Below, piece by piece: positions 1 to 12,796 of a stretch of DNA of 64,000 nucleotides (position 1 is its first letter; each line of letters starts with the position of its first letter). The notes below the pieces were generated by a model, which saw only the letters and a list, made by a program, of their open reading frames with translations, was not told where the DNA came from and made no database searches. This stretch comes from Cyclospora cayetanensis (lineage: Eukaryota > Apicomplexa > Conoidasida > Eucoccidiorida > Eimeriidae): assembly GCF_002999335.1 (NCBI RefSeq), contig NW_020312134.1, forward strand, positions 1-64,000, in the 5' to 3' direction. The position numbers were made by a program, and so were the translations under genes.

Positions 1-3000
1 GAGGGGGGTGGGGGAGATGGAACGTAAGAGGGAAGAAGAATAAGAGGGAGGGGGGAGAGACGGGTAGTGCGCCCCGGACACGACCAGAGCGGAGCCGGCT
101 GGAGAGCCGGCCGGCGGGGCGGGCGAGACAGTAGGTGGGGGGGCGGTGGATGGGACGGTGTGGTGCAGGGGGGTGGAGGAGGGGGGGGGCGGGGCGTGTG
201 GAGGGGGACACCCGGTGTTTTGTACTGTCTCTGAAAGACTCCGGGGCCGCGCGCGACGCTGTTGCGGGGATTAAAAGCCAGTCGAAAAGAGGAGCAGGAC
301 GAGGCGCCTTGAAGCACCTTGCTCTGAGAGCCAAGCGTACCGTCTCCTTTCTTGCGGATGATGCCGGCCCGCGCTTCGTTTAGACGGTTAAAGACAGCCA
401 CGATCTTCTCTCTTGACCAGCCCTGCACACAAACCTAGAACCCTCTACCCTTAGCTCTTGCATCAACACCTCAGCCGCTACCACACCCATTTGCAGAGGG
501 CTTCAAGCTTGCCTGATCCAAAAGGAGCTGCTGCGTCAGCTCGCTGTTGTTTCGCAGACCCAGGTTGTAGGCTGTGGAGAGGTCCTCTCCACTTAAGGCG
601 GCGGATCCACGAGAAGGCCCCGCAAGGGCCCCCTCAGAGGGGCCCCCACGGGGCCCCGAGTCCCCGGGGGCCCTCCCGCACTCTCCCTCTTGTGGGTTGG
701 ACATACGGGCCGTGCAACCCTAGCTCTCCTGCATCGAGGCAGGAAGCCGCATGCCCTCAGCAACACGCCGTGTACCCCTGCCTGTAAGCCTCAACCCTAA
801 AGTGCCAAGCTGTACGTTACAATCTCTGGAAGATCTGCAGAAGGGGGAACCAGTGGCTCGTACAAGCCAGCGCCAGGAACAGTCGGCGAAAAAGCACCCA
901 GCTCCCAGAATTCGGGCCCTACAGCCATGAAATATCCAAAGATGCTTTCATTTGGCTGGATGGCCTACAATCAAGGTGATAGGGTCCCACAACAAACCCC
1001 CTTTCGCTGCAGTGGGCCCCTCGGGGCCTTGGGGGCCCTGGTGGGGGCCTCCCCCAAGACATGCATTAGAGTGCAGGGGTTTCACAGGGTTTTTACCTCT
1101 GTTTGGGCGTACTTCCTAGGATTATACATTGAGATGCTTCCTAAAGATGCACGAATATCAGCTGTTGCTCCTACTCCACATAGTGGCCCTTTAGGGTGTG
1201 CCAGGTGCAGCCGCATAACAACGGAGACTAGTGCTGTATTTGCTGTATGAACGGACCACTTAGGTGCTTCGGGCTCTATGCGCTTCTGCCAATAAATTTT
1301 TCTTCTGATAGGGGTCAATGTTGTACGCAAGGAGCAGGACGCGGTGTTTCGTTCGAGGGGTTTCCAGCGTCGACTACATCTCAGTAGTGAACATTCAAGG
1401 CCACACCGGTAGACCTGGCTCTTAGCTGTTTCCGACTCTATGCATGGTTTAGTATCCAAATGCACTCTAAGGAACAAACTTTATGCCAACCGGCATGCAA
1501 CCGACACGCCTCGGTTGTCTAGAGAATGCCTCTTTTTGCTGTTTAGACCCAGAGATCATCTGAGAAGCAATTTCTTGACTTGTGTGCTCTGACCGGCTCG
1601 GCTTTAAAAAGAGCTTGCTGTAGTCTGTCTATCTCGCCCAGTTAGGCCCATTCGGAGACCACGCTTCCGGACAACACAGCTGCCTTTGCGCACCCACGCA
1701 TTTCCTCTCAAAGGCACATTTAGTAGCGAATGCGGTTGGCTTGGCCTTGAGACCCTCAGGTGACCTCTAAGCATAGTTCGGCCTTGAGTAAAGCTTCAAG
1801 GTTATTTGATTTTAAGGCTGCTAGTGTTCCCAGCGATTGGATTTATGTGGTGCATGTAAATTTCCACGGGTTGCTGCCGTTGAACCCCGATGATAGTAGT
1901 CTTATGGGCCAATGCAGAGTCTCGTTGACATCTGTTACCGCTGCTCCTTGTTTTACGCACGCACAAAAAACGGGAGAGAGGTCCGAACTGCACCATCTGA
2001 AGGTTTTTCCTTCGCGGCCAAAGCTGCACCTAAATCTCTCGGTTGTGGAGTGCGGGAGGAGTTGTCTTCTGCAAGCTCTAGCACATGTCCTTGGCACATG
2101 TACTAGCAGGCGAATGACGGGTTTTAACTGCTGCCTGGTGGGACTGGGTATACTTCTTCGACAGCTAGCTTTCCTGAACAATGGCGGAGTTCCTTGGCAG
2201 TTAATATCATAGAAAATAGATTTTAAGAGGCTCACATACTTCAGTATTTGGATGACAGAGCGAGAGACGGCGCCTCCAATGTCATGCTGTTCAATTCCAT
2301 TGTTCGTTGTTGGGTAGTATGTGCATCTGTCCTTGCTTCACGTATCACTACACTAGCTATATTCATTTAGTTTAGACTTTTTATACGGTAGAATACGAGG
2401 ATTGCCTGTTGAAATATAATACCTCTTAAGGCCAGTTTTAGCTTGGTAGGATGAGGCGCAACTGTGTGTGTGTGTGTCTGTGTGTTGGTGGGTGGGTTTG
2501 TGTGTGTGCCTTCCCCATATCAGCAACTTGGAGGAGTGCATGCAGGGGGAGGCGGGAAATTTCTTTAAATACACTCAATAAGTTACTTTGGTGTGTGCAT
2601 TGAGTCTGGAGTGAAGAGTCACTTGACAACGATCGTGAAGTAGAGCACTCATAGTCTCTAATGTACCGGCGCAACATGAATTCTTGATGTAGGCAGCTGT
2701 CTCTACTGTGTAACCAACGAGCTATGAGAACAGCCAAACCCAAATTTTCAGTTCTGTACTGATCGCCAATCAAGAAGAGTCAGAAAGTAATTCAGGGTTT
2801 CTTAATTACTTGATATCAGAAAGATACCAGGTGCAACCGTAGCATGGCCTCTGCGAGGAGCGCAAAGCTGGTATTAATAATGGAGGAGTTGCGCTTTTCA
2901 AGCCTGTTCCAACGGGTTAACACATAGCAGACTGCCTGGCGCCGTGGTGGCAAAGCCTTGCATACAAAAGCACCTCTTTTGAAGAGCTCCTGGGCAGGTC

Positions 3001-3921
3001 CTTACTATGGTGCAGAGTAGATCTGCATTGATTCTCTGCCTGGCGAGACAGTTTCCTGGGATCTCCCGAATCCAAATACGTCTGGGAGGAGCAAGTGTGT
3101 AGCTAGCGGCTGCCAGATTCGGACGGTTGCAGTAGAGAGTGGTGATAGGTGGCTTGGCTATGCCGGTGCTCGCAAGGCCCTAGGCTACTTTCAAACGTTA
3201 GAAAACACGCTAAATGGAGGGCTGGTGGTTCAGGAAATGGAAGAACTGCCTTCAAACGAACGAATCGCTAGGAAGCGGCCGCCCAGAGAATATGGTTGCT
3301 TTATGATTACCTGTACAATTGCACTAGAGAGTGTGCCAGGGCTGCATTGAAGTGAGCCATTGCCTACAAGACACTGAGCCACCATCCATCAAGAACATAC
3401 GGGCGCCTTTAATGCACCAGCGCTTAGTGCCCATCATGCTTCTGAATACAGAAATAGTAGATAGACCAAGAAATTAATAGGCTGAGAACGACACTTTCGA
3501 CGAGAAGGGGAAAACGTTAGCCCTGAAGGGGGCCGCGGTGTAGAGATATATACCTCTGCTCCGGCGCAAGTCACGTGCAGCGTGGCTAACCTCTGCGCAG
3601 CGTGTCTTCTAGGCCAAAAATCAAGCGTTCTATATTTGCTTAGGAACCAACTTCGTTTCTTTAAAGCACTTGAAGTCACTAGTCTCGCTACGCAAGCACG
3701 CGCAACCACCACGCCCGCCGCGGTGCATGCTTGATGGCGTAGGATATCAACACATGTGCATGCAGCTTCTCAACTGTGGCTTTTACCACCCTAGTTGTAT
3801 TCTTTAATAATTATCCTGCTAAACACTCCTTCTGCGCCTCTCTACTTGCGATCCTGGTGTTCGGGTGCTGCGCCCTCTCTGCTCGTCATACAGGGGTTCG
3901 GGGTTTCGAGTTATTAGGGAG
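1..3921. other. Intergenic stretch, no gene recognised
   Basis: Several open frames of 60-150 codons occur on both strands. None shows a recognisable domain, plausible splice-linked continuation or coding-like composition. The first 250 bases are very G-rich on the + strand. Two GC-rich patches of GGGGCCC/GGGCCCC words lie at about 600-680 and 1005-1055. A TG-rich microsatellite sits near 2463-2510, inside a dispersed repeat copy (about 2340-2625). Nothing else could be supported. The promoter and 5' UTR of the SKP1 gene presumably lie in the last few hundred bases, but no element was identified. Confidence 0.5.
2340..2625 (+). repeat. Dispersed repeat family A, copy 1
   Basis: Shares blocks in the same order with 39615-39900: CACTA(C/G)ACYAGCTATATTCA near its start, then GGAGTGCATGCAGGGGGAGG, CAATAAG, and GCATTGAGTCTGGAGTGAAG at its end. 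The middle is diverged, and here contains a TG microsatellite. Size and an AATAAG word near the end are compatible with an LTR or a short non-autonomous element; this is inference. Confidence 0.6.
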
Positions 3922-5376
3922 ATGGAGGCTGAGGGACGGTATGTGGTGCTCGTATCAAGCGAAGGGGAGGAAATTAAAGTCCCTAGGGAAGTTGCCTCCG
4001 CATCTTTGCTTGTTAAATCAATGACGGAAGGTAGGTAAGGGCCCTGTGAATCATCGCACCCATTCAAGGCAAAAGCGGGCGCGGTTGGAAGCAAAAGTGC
4101 GCGTCCTTGTGTGCGACGGGAAATTATTGCTGCCGGCAGTTGGCTTGCTTTCTCCTGTTTTGTTGTGATGCTTGGCCCTCTCCCTCATTCCTCCCTCCTC
4201 TTAGGGACCCCCAGAGCTATCCAACGTTTCCCCCCCAGCGAGCCTCCCGATCAAAGAGACGGCAGAAATTTGGGCTTTATGTGCCCCTGCCTTCTTCGTG
4301 CATTGAGTCGCTCCTTGAGGCTATTGTAGATTCCCCAGTACCTGCCTGCCGCGCGTTTTATTCACATGAAGGCTGGTGTTTGCGTTGTCTGCTTTCTCTC
4401 CGCACGCATCCGCACTCCATCTGTCTGGCGCCCCCTCCGTGTCTCATTTTCCTCCCCAAGTCCATATATGCTTTGCATTTACCCATTTTCTCCCTATCTT
4501 GTTCCGTGTCCAAAGCGCCTGCCTGTCGATTTTTTGTCGCTGTGCGCTTCTCGTAGACGGAGACGATTCAGATGTCGTGCCGCTTCCCAAGGTCAGCAGC
4601 GCCATCCTCCGCAAAGTCGTTGAGTATTGCACGCACCACCATGACAACCCCCCAGAAGACATTCCAACGCCTCTCAAGACCAGCAATCTTGCGGAGGTAG
4701 ACTCGCCAGCCTGGGTTGGGGGGTGTTGAGGCTGTACGGTTTAGGCTAACGACCGAACTTACCGGATAGACCATTGGGGCAGCAGTTGTCTCTACACATG
4801 GCACACGGTGCCAGCCAGAACCTCTCTCTCCTCGTGTTTCACGAGGATTTAAGTCTTGCGGTGTGTGTGGTTTGTGGGTATGGCTTTCCTGAGGTAGTAT
4901 CAGAGTTCGATTTCAACTTTGTAAACGTCGAGCAGACGGTCTTGTTTGATTTGTTGCTGGCGGCGGACTACCTGAATATCCCGTCCCTCCTTCTGCTTAC
5001 CTCAGCAAAGGTTGCCTCTATGATCAAAGGTAGGTATGAAGGCCGTTGGATGCTGCTTCTGTTGGTCTCTTGCGCCGTTTTCGCGAACAGCACGCATGCA
5101 TGTAGCGTGCTGTCGGGTAACACAATGCGTCTGCAGGCCGCAGTCCAGAAGAAATTCGTAGAGAGTTCAATATTGTTAATGACTTTACTCCAGAAGAAGA
5201 GGCACAGGTGTGCTAGGCTTCGCTGAATTGCTGCTGCTGCTGTCTGCCTCATAAACTTTGTTTCAACTCCTCGATTTAGCGTGCGTTCAGGCTACATGGG
5301 TTCTGGTTGTTGTATTGTTGCATGCGCTTTTTGTACGAAGATACGGGAGGAGAATCGGTGGTGCGAAGACGCGTAA
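3922..5376 (+). CDS. SKP1: SKP1, SCF ubiquitin-ligase adaptor (5 exons)
   Basis: SKP1 links F-box proteins to the cullin-1/RBX1 core of SCF E3 ligases in nucleus and cytosol. Exons read by eye: 3922-4030, 4557-4696, 4894-5029, 5137-5207, 5341-5376. All junctions are GT-AG and phases fit exactly, giving 163 residues, the normal family length. Visible landmarks are the N-terminal BTB/POZ strand ([12 protein letters not shown]), the [18 protein letters not shown] segment with the following His-rich loop, the [14 protein letters not shown] helix, [16 protein letters not shown] and [10 protein letters not shown], and the C-terminal [11 protein letters not shown]. The last two segments form the F-box-binding tail. 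The ATG at 3922 was chosen because it opens the BTB strand in frame after an in-frame upstream stop region. Pro147, in FTPEEE, corresponds to the proline hydroxylated and glycosylated in Toxoplasma and Dictyostelium SKP1; that modification is known from the family, not shown here. The long first intron (526 nt) is pyrimidine-rich. Identification is very secure; the five-codon N-terminus before the BTB strand is less so. Confidence 0.94.
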
Positions 5377-7000
5377 CGTGGAGGGGGCGAGGGGTCCCAT
5401 CCTTTGCCTTCTCTGTACGGGGGCGGCATGAGAATGGTGGCAAGAGCAACACCCGCAGCTGTTGGTTTTGCAGAGGTATCTGATGATGATGCAGAAGCCG
5501 GAAGACTGTCTTCGGCGTCTCTCTGTGTGTGTGTCTTCGGACCGGTAGCAGAAGGGGCTTTCACGTCTCCCTCAGCGATAATTTTTTCTCTTTCTCCCTC
5601 TCTATGCAGCTCAAAGAAGGGGCGCTCCTGCTCAAAAAAAAGTTAAATGGGCCTACTAGGATGCACAACCTTACTGCGGGGAGTTTTCTAGGGCCTCCGT
5701 GGTAGGGGCCCTTCCGGGGTTTCTCCTACTTTGGTTTTTCTGTTGTGGCGGCCGGTGCCGGAGCCTCCGGGCATTTGTGTTTTCCATCATAAGGACCCTA
5801 ATGCGTCTGCTGTACTCCTAAGAGTGTGATTTACAATAAGCGGGCAGACTGTGCGTGTCTGTTTGCATGTGAGCGCGTCCATGCATGCGCGTTGTGCAGT
5901 ACTTTGCAATAAGCAGTTCATCAGGAGGTAGCGACGACGGGATGATACTAGGCAGAAGAGGGGCAGTTTCGAGGCAGCAGGAGCACACAGTGGTGGCAGG
6001 AACAATTTAGCGAAGCAGAGTGGTAGCTATACCGGCAACAAAGGGAAACAGCACCAGTAACATGGGTGACCCCCGCTGGGGGTTAACCGTGGCAGTGGTC
6101 TTGCAATGAAAATGGAGCGCTGGCGTTGCATGGAGCGTCCCAGTGGATATGGCTGGAAAGCGGCCGAACCTTCCGAGGGCAGCTTATTTAGTCCTCGTGT
6201 GGGGCCGTGCAAAGACCGTTTTGCAGCAAGGGTGCTAGTGGACGCTGCGGCGCGAGGCTGGGGGGGGCAGTGATGAGACAACCCATTAGTTGGTGTATTG
6301 GGGGAGCGGCGCAGTACCGGTACAGCAGTAGCAGGAAAGACCCATGGGAACGCTGTTGTTGTCCTGTTGTAGGTTTGGAAGGAAAACTGTTTTCAGATTT
6401 GGCGGAATGCGGCTAGACCGCGCCTAACGGCTTAACGCGTCCTTGTATCGTTTGTTTTTTTTGGACATCTTTGAATTTGAGAGGAAAAGACGTATTCGGA
6501 CTGCGCCAAATATTATAGTGGGCCTCCCTCTTCTTATGGCCATATATATGCATATTTATACATACATACAACCCCGTGCGGAGATTGGCGTTCCTGCATG
6601 TAGGGCCCCTGAGGCCCTCGAGCACTCGCTCCTCCCAGCAGTCATGCGGCACACGCATTTCCTTCTGGCATTAAGGCCTCCTCACCATTTTGTTTGCCTT
6701 TTTGAGGTTGGATTTCGGGGTTTGACTTGGCGTTGTGATCGGATATTTCCAGTCAGGCGCTCGGCCTTGAGGGGGCCCTTGAGGGAGGAGCGGAGAGAGG
6801 CCACCACGAGGATCCTAGCGGTGTTTATACACGGTTTTCGCCAAAACAGGAAACCAAGGCTGCCCGGACCAACTTGAACCGATGAGGCTGCTTTACCAGC
6901 AGCCACTACCATCTCCTCCTCCGCAGCAACCCCACAAACAGTAACAGCAGCAACGCTTTTTTGCGGCATCAGCGGGCAGGCTCGCCGCTGCGCATCCGCG
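5377..7000. other. Gap between SKP1 and the next gene
   Basis: No gene was recognised. The stretch holds a pyrimidine-rich tract (about 5515-5610), which could belong to the SKP1 3' region, and short open frames without domain signals. It is probably the SKP1 3' UTR plus the promoter of the following gene on the same strand. Confidence 0.4.
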
Positions 7001-10000
7001 ATGGTGCGGCGGCCTATCCGCCTGCAGTGCCTGCCGCTGTTTGTACAGCGGCGTGGGCTGCACACAGCGTGCCAAATCAGGGCGCGCATGGGGGGAAGTG
7101 TGTTCAGGATTGCAAGGGCGGAGGTGCATGGGGGCAGCGAGGCCTCAAAGCCTTTTCAACAGGGGTGGCAGCGCAGCGTAGCTGCGCTCCCAGCGCCTCG
7201 TTTGGGGCTTATAACACCACGTGTGCGGCAGCAGCAGTTTCAGACGCTGGCCTTCGGCCACACCAGCAGCAGGAGAGGCTTGCACACACCCATGGCACAG
7301 CTCCTTTTAGAGCTACCCAAGGCGGAAGGCGACACTTTCGTCCGCAAATGCACAGAAGCGGTAAGACTTGTTGCTAAGGGCTTTTTGCATGTGCGACCTC
7401 CGACACACAGCTGGCAGCGCGAGGCACGGGCAGCCTTCCCCGCTCCCGCCAGCCTCCCTTCCCCTCCCCTCTCCTGCTAAAGACGGGTATCCTCACACTG
7501 TGGAGGCAGTTGGAGAACAGGATTGGTTGCCTCGGCATCTTATTAGCTGCCGCTGAAGGGATCTGATTAGCTGCACAGTCACTTGCTGCTGCTTGTCTCG
7601 CCTCTTTACGCGCGCATTCGATGGAAACCTCCAAGGGGCTCTTACGAGGAGTGCCCCCGTTGATGCGACTGCCTGTGCTGCAGGCTGCGACAGCAGCTCC
7701 GCCACATGGGATGTGGGGTGTACTGTCCTCATTGGTGCATGCAAAGGGAGGAGATCTCTTTCGGCTACAGCTGCTGCAGCTGCTGCGGCTCTTTGCTGCT
7801 GCGCCTTACGCGGATGAAGCGCTCCTAGCGAGTGTTGCTTCCAGGTGCAAAGATATGGACGAAGCTCGCGCCGCGACAGAACACAGAAAAACTCGCACAG
7901 CGGACAAGGCTGCATCTGTATAGGCCTACCTGTGGCTAGCCAAGAGGGCACGAGGAGAGACCCTGCATCCGACGCATTTGTACTTCTCTTACGTGCTCTT
8001 CAGGGCAGATGACTTCCTTAGCATGGCCTCCCCTCCGCGAGCAGTCGAGCTCCTCAGCATCTTTGCCAAGCTAGGCCTTTCACATCCTCTGGTCAGAAGA
8101 ATACCGAGACACTTTTAGAATCGGCGCATCTCCCCGTCGCTGTCTGTCCCCTCGTTTCAGCTCCCTTCGTAGCCTCTCGCCTCTTACTCGGCCGCCTTGG
8201 CCTCCTTTCCTTTCTGCGGTCGGTGTCGATATCTGTCACTCCCGTCCTGTACAGACAGGCCTCGCTCTAGCTGTGGGTATCTACCTGTGTGCATCTCTCA
8301 ACTGGCGTCTTCGCCTGTCTGCCGAATGTGCGCGTGCCGCGTGTGTCTCTTCCTATGCGCACTGCCTACTTTTCTCTCATTGCCTTTTACCCACCGCTTG
8401 GCCTTCTGCGTCTTTGCGTGCGGCCTCCGAGCCTTTGTCGAGTCTCCTGCCTCGCTTTACTGCGTTCAACGACTTTTATCTGTTTCGCCGTGCCTCCCTC
8501 TGTATCAGTGTGCCTTCAATGGCCGTATTGGGTGCGGCCTTGCCTCCTTCTGGACGCTCATGCAGGCCCCTTGGCGTAGGTTCTGCCGAATCCATGCGTG
8601 CAGGTGCAGCAGCCGCTGCAGCAGCGGCTGCAGGAAGTGTTGCATCTCTTGGAGTCGCATGCACTGCCGTCCGTGCTCTGCTGCCTCTCCGATCTTTTCG
8701 CGGGAGAAGGCCTTCGGGTTGCCTCACGGAGAAGGGGGAGGGAGGATAGCGCTGTGCATAAAGCCAGCGATGGACAGCGCGGAGGAGAAGCTAAGCACAG
8801 CCTTGAAAAGGCCTTGCAAGCTCCCATCACCGGCTCACTCCTCCTAGTAGACGGGGTTGCGACACAGGCTGCTCTGCTGTGTGGCTCCCAAGACACACCA
8901 ACCACGCTTCTTAGGTACGTTCAGCGCGTCAGCCCCTTGCGCTTTCTCTTTTCTTTCTTTCTTTCTCTTTCGCGCTTCCCGCACGTCATCTCCCGTCCAG
9001 CTGCTGCTGCTGCTTCTGCTGCAACCGGCCGCAGCCCCCATGCACATACTCCAGCTAAGGTGCCGCCTCTGCTGTTGCTACTGCTGTGTACAGCTGTGTA
9101 GAGGGCCTGAGTCGGCTGCTGCATCCCCAGCCGGACCTCCTTGCCCTCTTCACGAAGCGTCTCGACGCCGGAGTTGACGTATGACAAAGTCTTCCTGACT
9201 CTATAGACTCAGACAGACGCCTTTAAAGCGCTTGGCGCACTCAGCGCACGCGCAAAGCGAACCCGAGAAGAAATTACGGTCTTGGTCGCTCACACGTTGT
9301 CCTTTTGGAACGTAGCATGCATGAGCAACAATGCTGACGCTGCCTTGGGAATTGGACTTGCTCAAGGGGAAGCCTTGGCGGACTATACCCCGCTTCTGCG
9401 TATCTCAGAATGCATGTGCTCGTGAATATTGCACGTGGATGAGGAGCTGTGTGTATGTAGGTGTGTATATAGATGTGTATATATATATGTTTATATGTGT
9501 GTGCGTGCACAGTCATTGGGTATGAAGGATCTCATCTTGGGGTTATGCGCCGCTGTTCGTTTCAAGTTACCCGCCTATGCAGAGACCCTTCAGTGCGTGC
9601 GTTTCTGCTGCTGCATTGCCATCGAAGTCTTTCGGTTGTTCTGCTACACCAGCATAGTCTCGCCATTATCCTATCTCCTTGCTGGCTTCCTTGTTGTCTG
9701 CCTGCAACGGTGCCCCCTCTGTATCGGCATGCAAAAGATGCGGCAGCTCTGCGTATGGCCTCCTGCCGCTGGTGTTGCTGCTACTGGCTGCAGTGAGGAG
9801 TTGTTGCAGAGGGCACCGAAGGCATGCACGACCTGGGAGGGCCTTGGCAGGCTCCTGCACCTCCAGTATAAATTCAGGTAGAAAAGGCAGCAGGAGGGGG
9901 GGGGATAAACAAAAAACAGCGCAAGCAAGCAACAGCCCTCATATCGCCACCCTATTGTCAACAGGTGTTATTGGCGGGCACTAAAGAAGGGGTGATATGC

Positions 10001-11475
10001 AACTGCTGCTGCTGCTTTCGGTATCAGGCTGCGAAGTCCTGTGTTGCTGAAGGAGTGCCTTGTGGGGCTTGAGGGCCTGCTGGGGTGTATACACACACCA
10101 AGCCATGTAATCCATGTGGCACTGCTGCTCGCGCTGCTTTCTGTCGACGAAATGCACGTGATCGTAAGTTGAGCTCACTACGCAGAGGGCTACAGCTGCT
10201 GCTGCTGATACCAAGGCATCCCTTGCACTGCGTTCTTGCTTTGTATATATATTCCACCCGGTAGAATACGATTCCTTCTCAGAGCGAAAGACACCGTGCC
10301 ATCAAGGGCTCTTGCTGCCGGTGCTTCGTGGTTATATCTGTACACTGCACCCGGAACTGTCTGCTGCCTTCGATTCGGATGCATACGCATGCAAAAGTCT
10401 TTGCATACTTGCTTACCCTTTTTCTGTTTCTCTCTGTGTTTGTGCATGTATGTGCTGCAGGCAGCTGTGCTGCTCTCCCCGCAATTGGCAGCTGCGCTGC
10501 CATCGCTGCCCTGCAGCGCAATCTGCGACTTTACGCAGGCAGCGGCGCTCTGCCTCTTTCAGCTGATGGGGTGTGCTTCTGCTGCTATATTGGGTGCTGC
10601 CGCAGTTCTGAACTGCGAGTTTGTATCGACCGCATGTGGCGCAGTTCCGTTGCAGCCACGGCTAGGTCTGCTTTGAGAGGAGTTTATGACAATGATTGTT
10701 TTTGTTGCACCCGTCTTGAATTCGTCATCTTTTGCCGGCGGTATGCTGCGCTCTTGTGCAGCAGAGGTGGGGTGGACGAGACGCTGCAGCTGCAGCGGCA
10801 GCTGCTGCAGTGCCTCGACGTGTCCGTGCAGCTGCTCTCGCGCATGCAGCAGCGCCTGTCTCTGCGGCAACGGAACATCCTGAGGGAAGTATCCTTCTTC
10901 TTGTCGCGCGTTGCTGCTGCTGCTGCTTCTGCCGGTACCGCCGTGTCTGCGGAGACGCGCGCTTTTGCCGATGCTGCAGTCCTTTCCCCCCCGGAAGGCC
11001 CCCTACCCAAAGCTCCTCTCGGATTGGATTACAGCCAATTGGACCTTGAGGCGGTCAGGCCCCCAATGCAGCAGGTTGCATGCAGGCATGCATGAAATAT
11101 ACACGCACACCCGCGTATGAATGCACACATGCACGCCGTATGTGCATGCAAAGGCATGCATCTATTTCTTGCTGCTTGTTTGCCGCTCCTCAGATTCTTT
11201 CTCGGACGGTCCTTGTCGCTTCCGAAGGCGACACGCGGGTCGCGCTGCACCACGCGGGAGTGCGAGAGGTATATGTAGATCTCGGGCAGCAGCAACATCT
11301 GTTTACTGGAGATCTATTGGAAGTGCTGCCGGGCGCTCGGCTACTGCAAGAGGCTCCGCCGCTAATAGCTGCTGAGAGCTTCTCCCTCGCATGCATCGCC
11401 TCCCACGATCTCAGTGGCCTGTATCAGCACAGCCTTAAGGTCCTGCCTGCTATAAGCGCGCAGTCCCGTCTCTGA
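7001..11475 (+). CDS. Multi-exon helical protein, resembles apicomplexan RAP/FASTK-type organellar protein
   Basis: The family is not firmly recognised. The first exon (7001-7360) encodes 120 residues rich in Arg with few acidic residues, suggesting a mitochondrial presequence, and ends in a clean donor. Phase-consistent exons follow: one ending at 7844 (RLFAAAPYADEALLASVASR), 8004-8091 (RAVELLSIFAKLGLSHPL), 8604-8914 (LQEVLHLLESHALPSVLCCL), 9094-9178 (GLSRLLHPQPDLLALFTKRL) and 9213-9311. Further exons between 9.5 and 10.7 kb are unresolved. A long exon runs to about 11073 (QLLQCLDVSVQLLSRMQQRL) and the last exon is about 11196-11475. The repeated 'AxxLLxxFAxLGLxHP' helix pairs resemble the alpha-helical repeats in front of RAP domains in coccidian mitochondrial RNA proteins. 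No RAP domain itself could be read at the C-terminus, so the functional label is inference. CTG/CAG runs occur in introns and in the second half. Alternatives are any alpha-solenoid protein, for example ARM- or TPR-like. Confidence 0.55.
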
Positions 11476-12796
11476 GCAACTGAGAAAAAGCGCTTGCTGG
11501 AAGTGATCTCCGTAAAGAGGCAACCAGCCAGCGCCTCCAAAGAACTAGCCAGTTGCCACTGCAACTGAATTGTTATGTGCCCCTCCCCCCTTTTGGGGGA
11601 AGAAGGCAGATTAAGCTTTGCCTGGTTTATTTAGAGTATGCTTGCGTACAGCATAGACCACGCTGCCTAGCTACACCGACTCTTAGTCGAATGCGAGGCG
11701 AAGGAAGGGAACGGCAGGCAGGGAAACTAGTCGAAGCAACGTGCAAGCGAGAACCTCAGTGGCACACATGGACGCTGCTGCTGTCCATGCTGCTACTAGT
11801 GCTGCTGGTGCAGGCGCTGCCGAGATGCAGCCTCATCGCGAAGCTTCATGGGCGCTGACCAAGCGGCCCATTGACAAAAGACAACCCATGCCTGCATAAT
11901 TAGCCAGGCCGTAGCTGGACAAGCACCCATCCAGGATTTCTTTGCATGCCAATGCTAGCTTCTTAACCACCCAAATGTATGGCTTCACAGCTCGCGCGTG
12001 CGTCTCCGTTTCTGTGCGTGGCACCAACTCGGTCCACGCATAGATGTAAACATATTAATGTGTGCAAGTTTGCACCCTTCTTCAAGTGGATTGCACGCCG
12101 AGAAACGGCACGCAACACAGTGCGCAACGAACGAAAAGGTGGCGCATACAAAAGGCAAGGAAATTAAAACACGGCGGATCATCACATTGTACAGGCGGGC
12201 GAACCCCCCGAATGTACAGGGGAGAGAAAACAAAGTAAATTCTGCACTTGCAGCGGCAGCGTACAGCAGCAGTGGGTGAGAGGTCCACCCAACTCTGGAG
12301 GCAAGCAACCCCGATGATAGAGCTTCCATGCGTCGAAGACATCCCTCGCAACTGCCGTCCCGGTCACCTGTTAGTGATGTCAGTCGGTGCCTCTGGCGGC
12401 AAAGCGGTATACTTCACGAATGCTTTTTGGTCATCATCTCTTCCGTCCGAGAGCGGAAAAGGGCATTAATGCATTCTCGCCGAATTCTTCCATTGCCATC
12501 CCACGTGTCCGAACATTCCGAACCCTCAAACCTGAAGACACAGCACCGCAATACGGCATCGCTCTCGCTGCTGCTGCTGCGTCACTGCGTGTGCGCTGCC
12601 TGTGGCTTTCATGCATCGCCTGGTTGCTGTTGCTTCTAGCTTCCGCGCAGCTACAGATCAGGGGGAGGGGGAGCCGGCGGGTGGTTCCCGGAGGCCGCCA
12701 TTATAAACGGGTCTATACATGAATGCCGCAAACGCGCAAGCAAAGCAGAAAGAGAGGCACAGAGAAGCTGAGACGAGAGCATATAGTGCATACGCC
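11476..12796. other. Gap between two convergent genes
   Basis: This stretch separates the 3' end of the + strand helical-protein gene from the 3' end of the - strand acyltransferase gene. Frames on both strands here are short and show no recognisable domain. It presumably holds both 3' UTRs and terminators; no polyadenylation element was assigned. Confidence 0.4.

Noticed and set aside
1..250. G-rich start of the window as a telomere or subtelomere
   Set aside because: No TTTAGGG-type tandem units are present. Single AACCCTAAA words at about 772 and 41240 are isolated and expected by chance.
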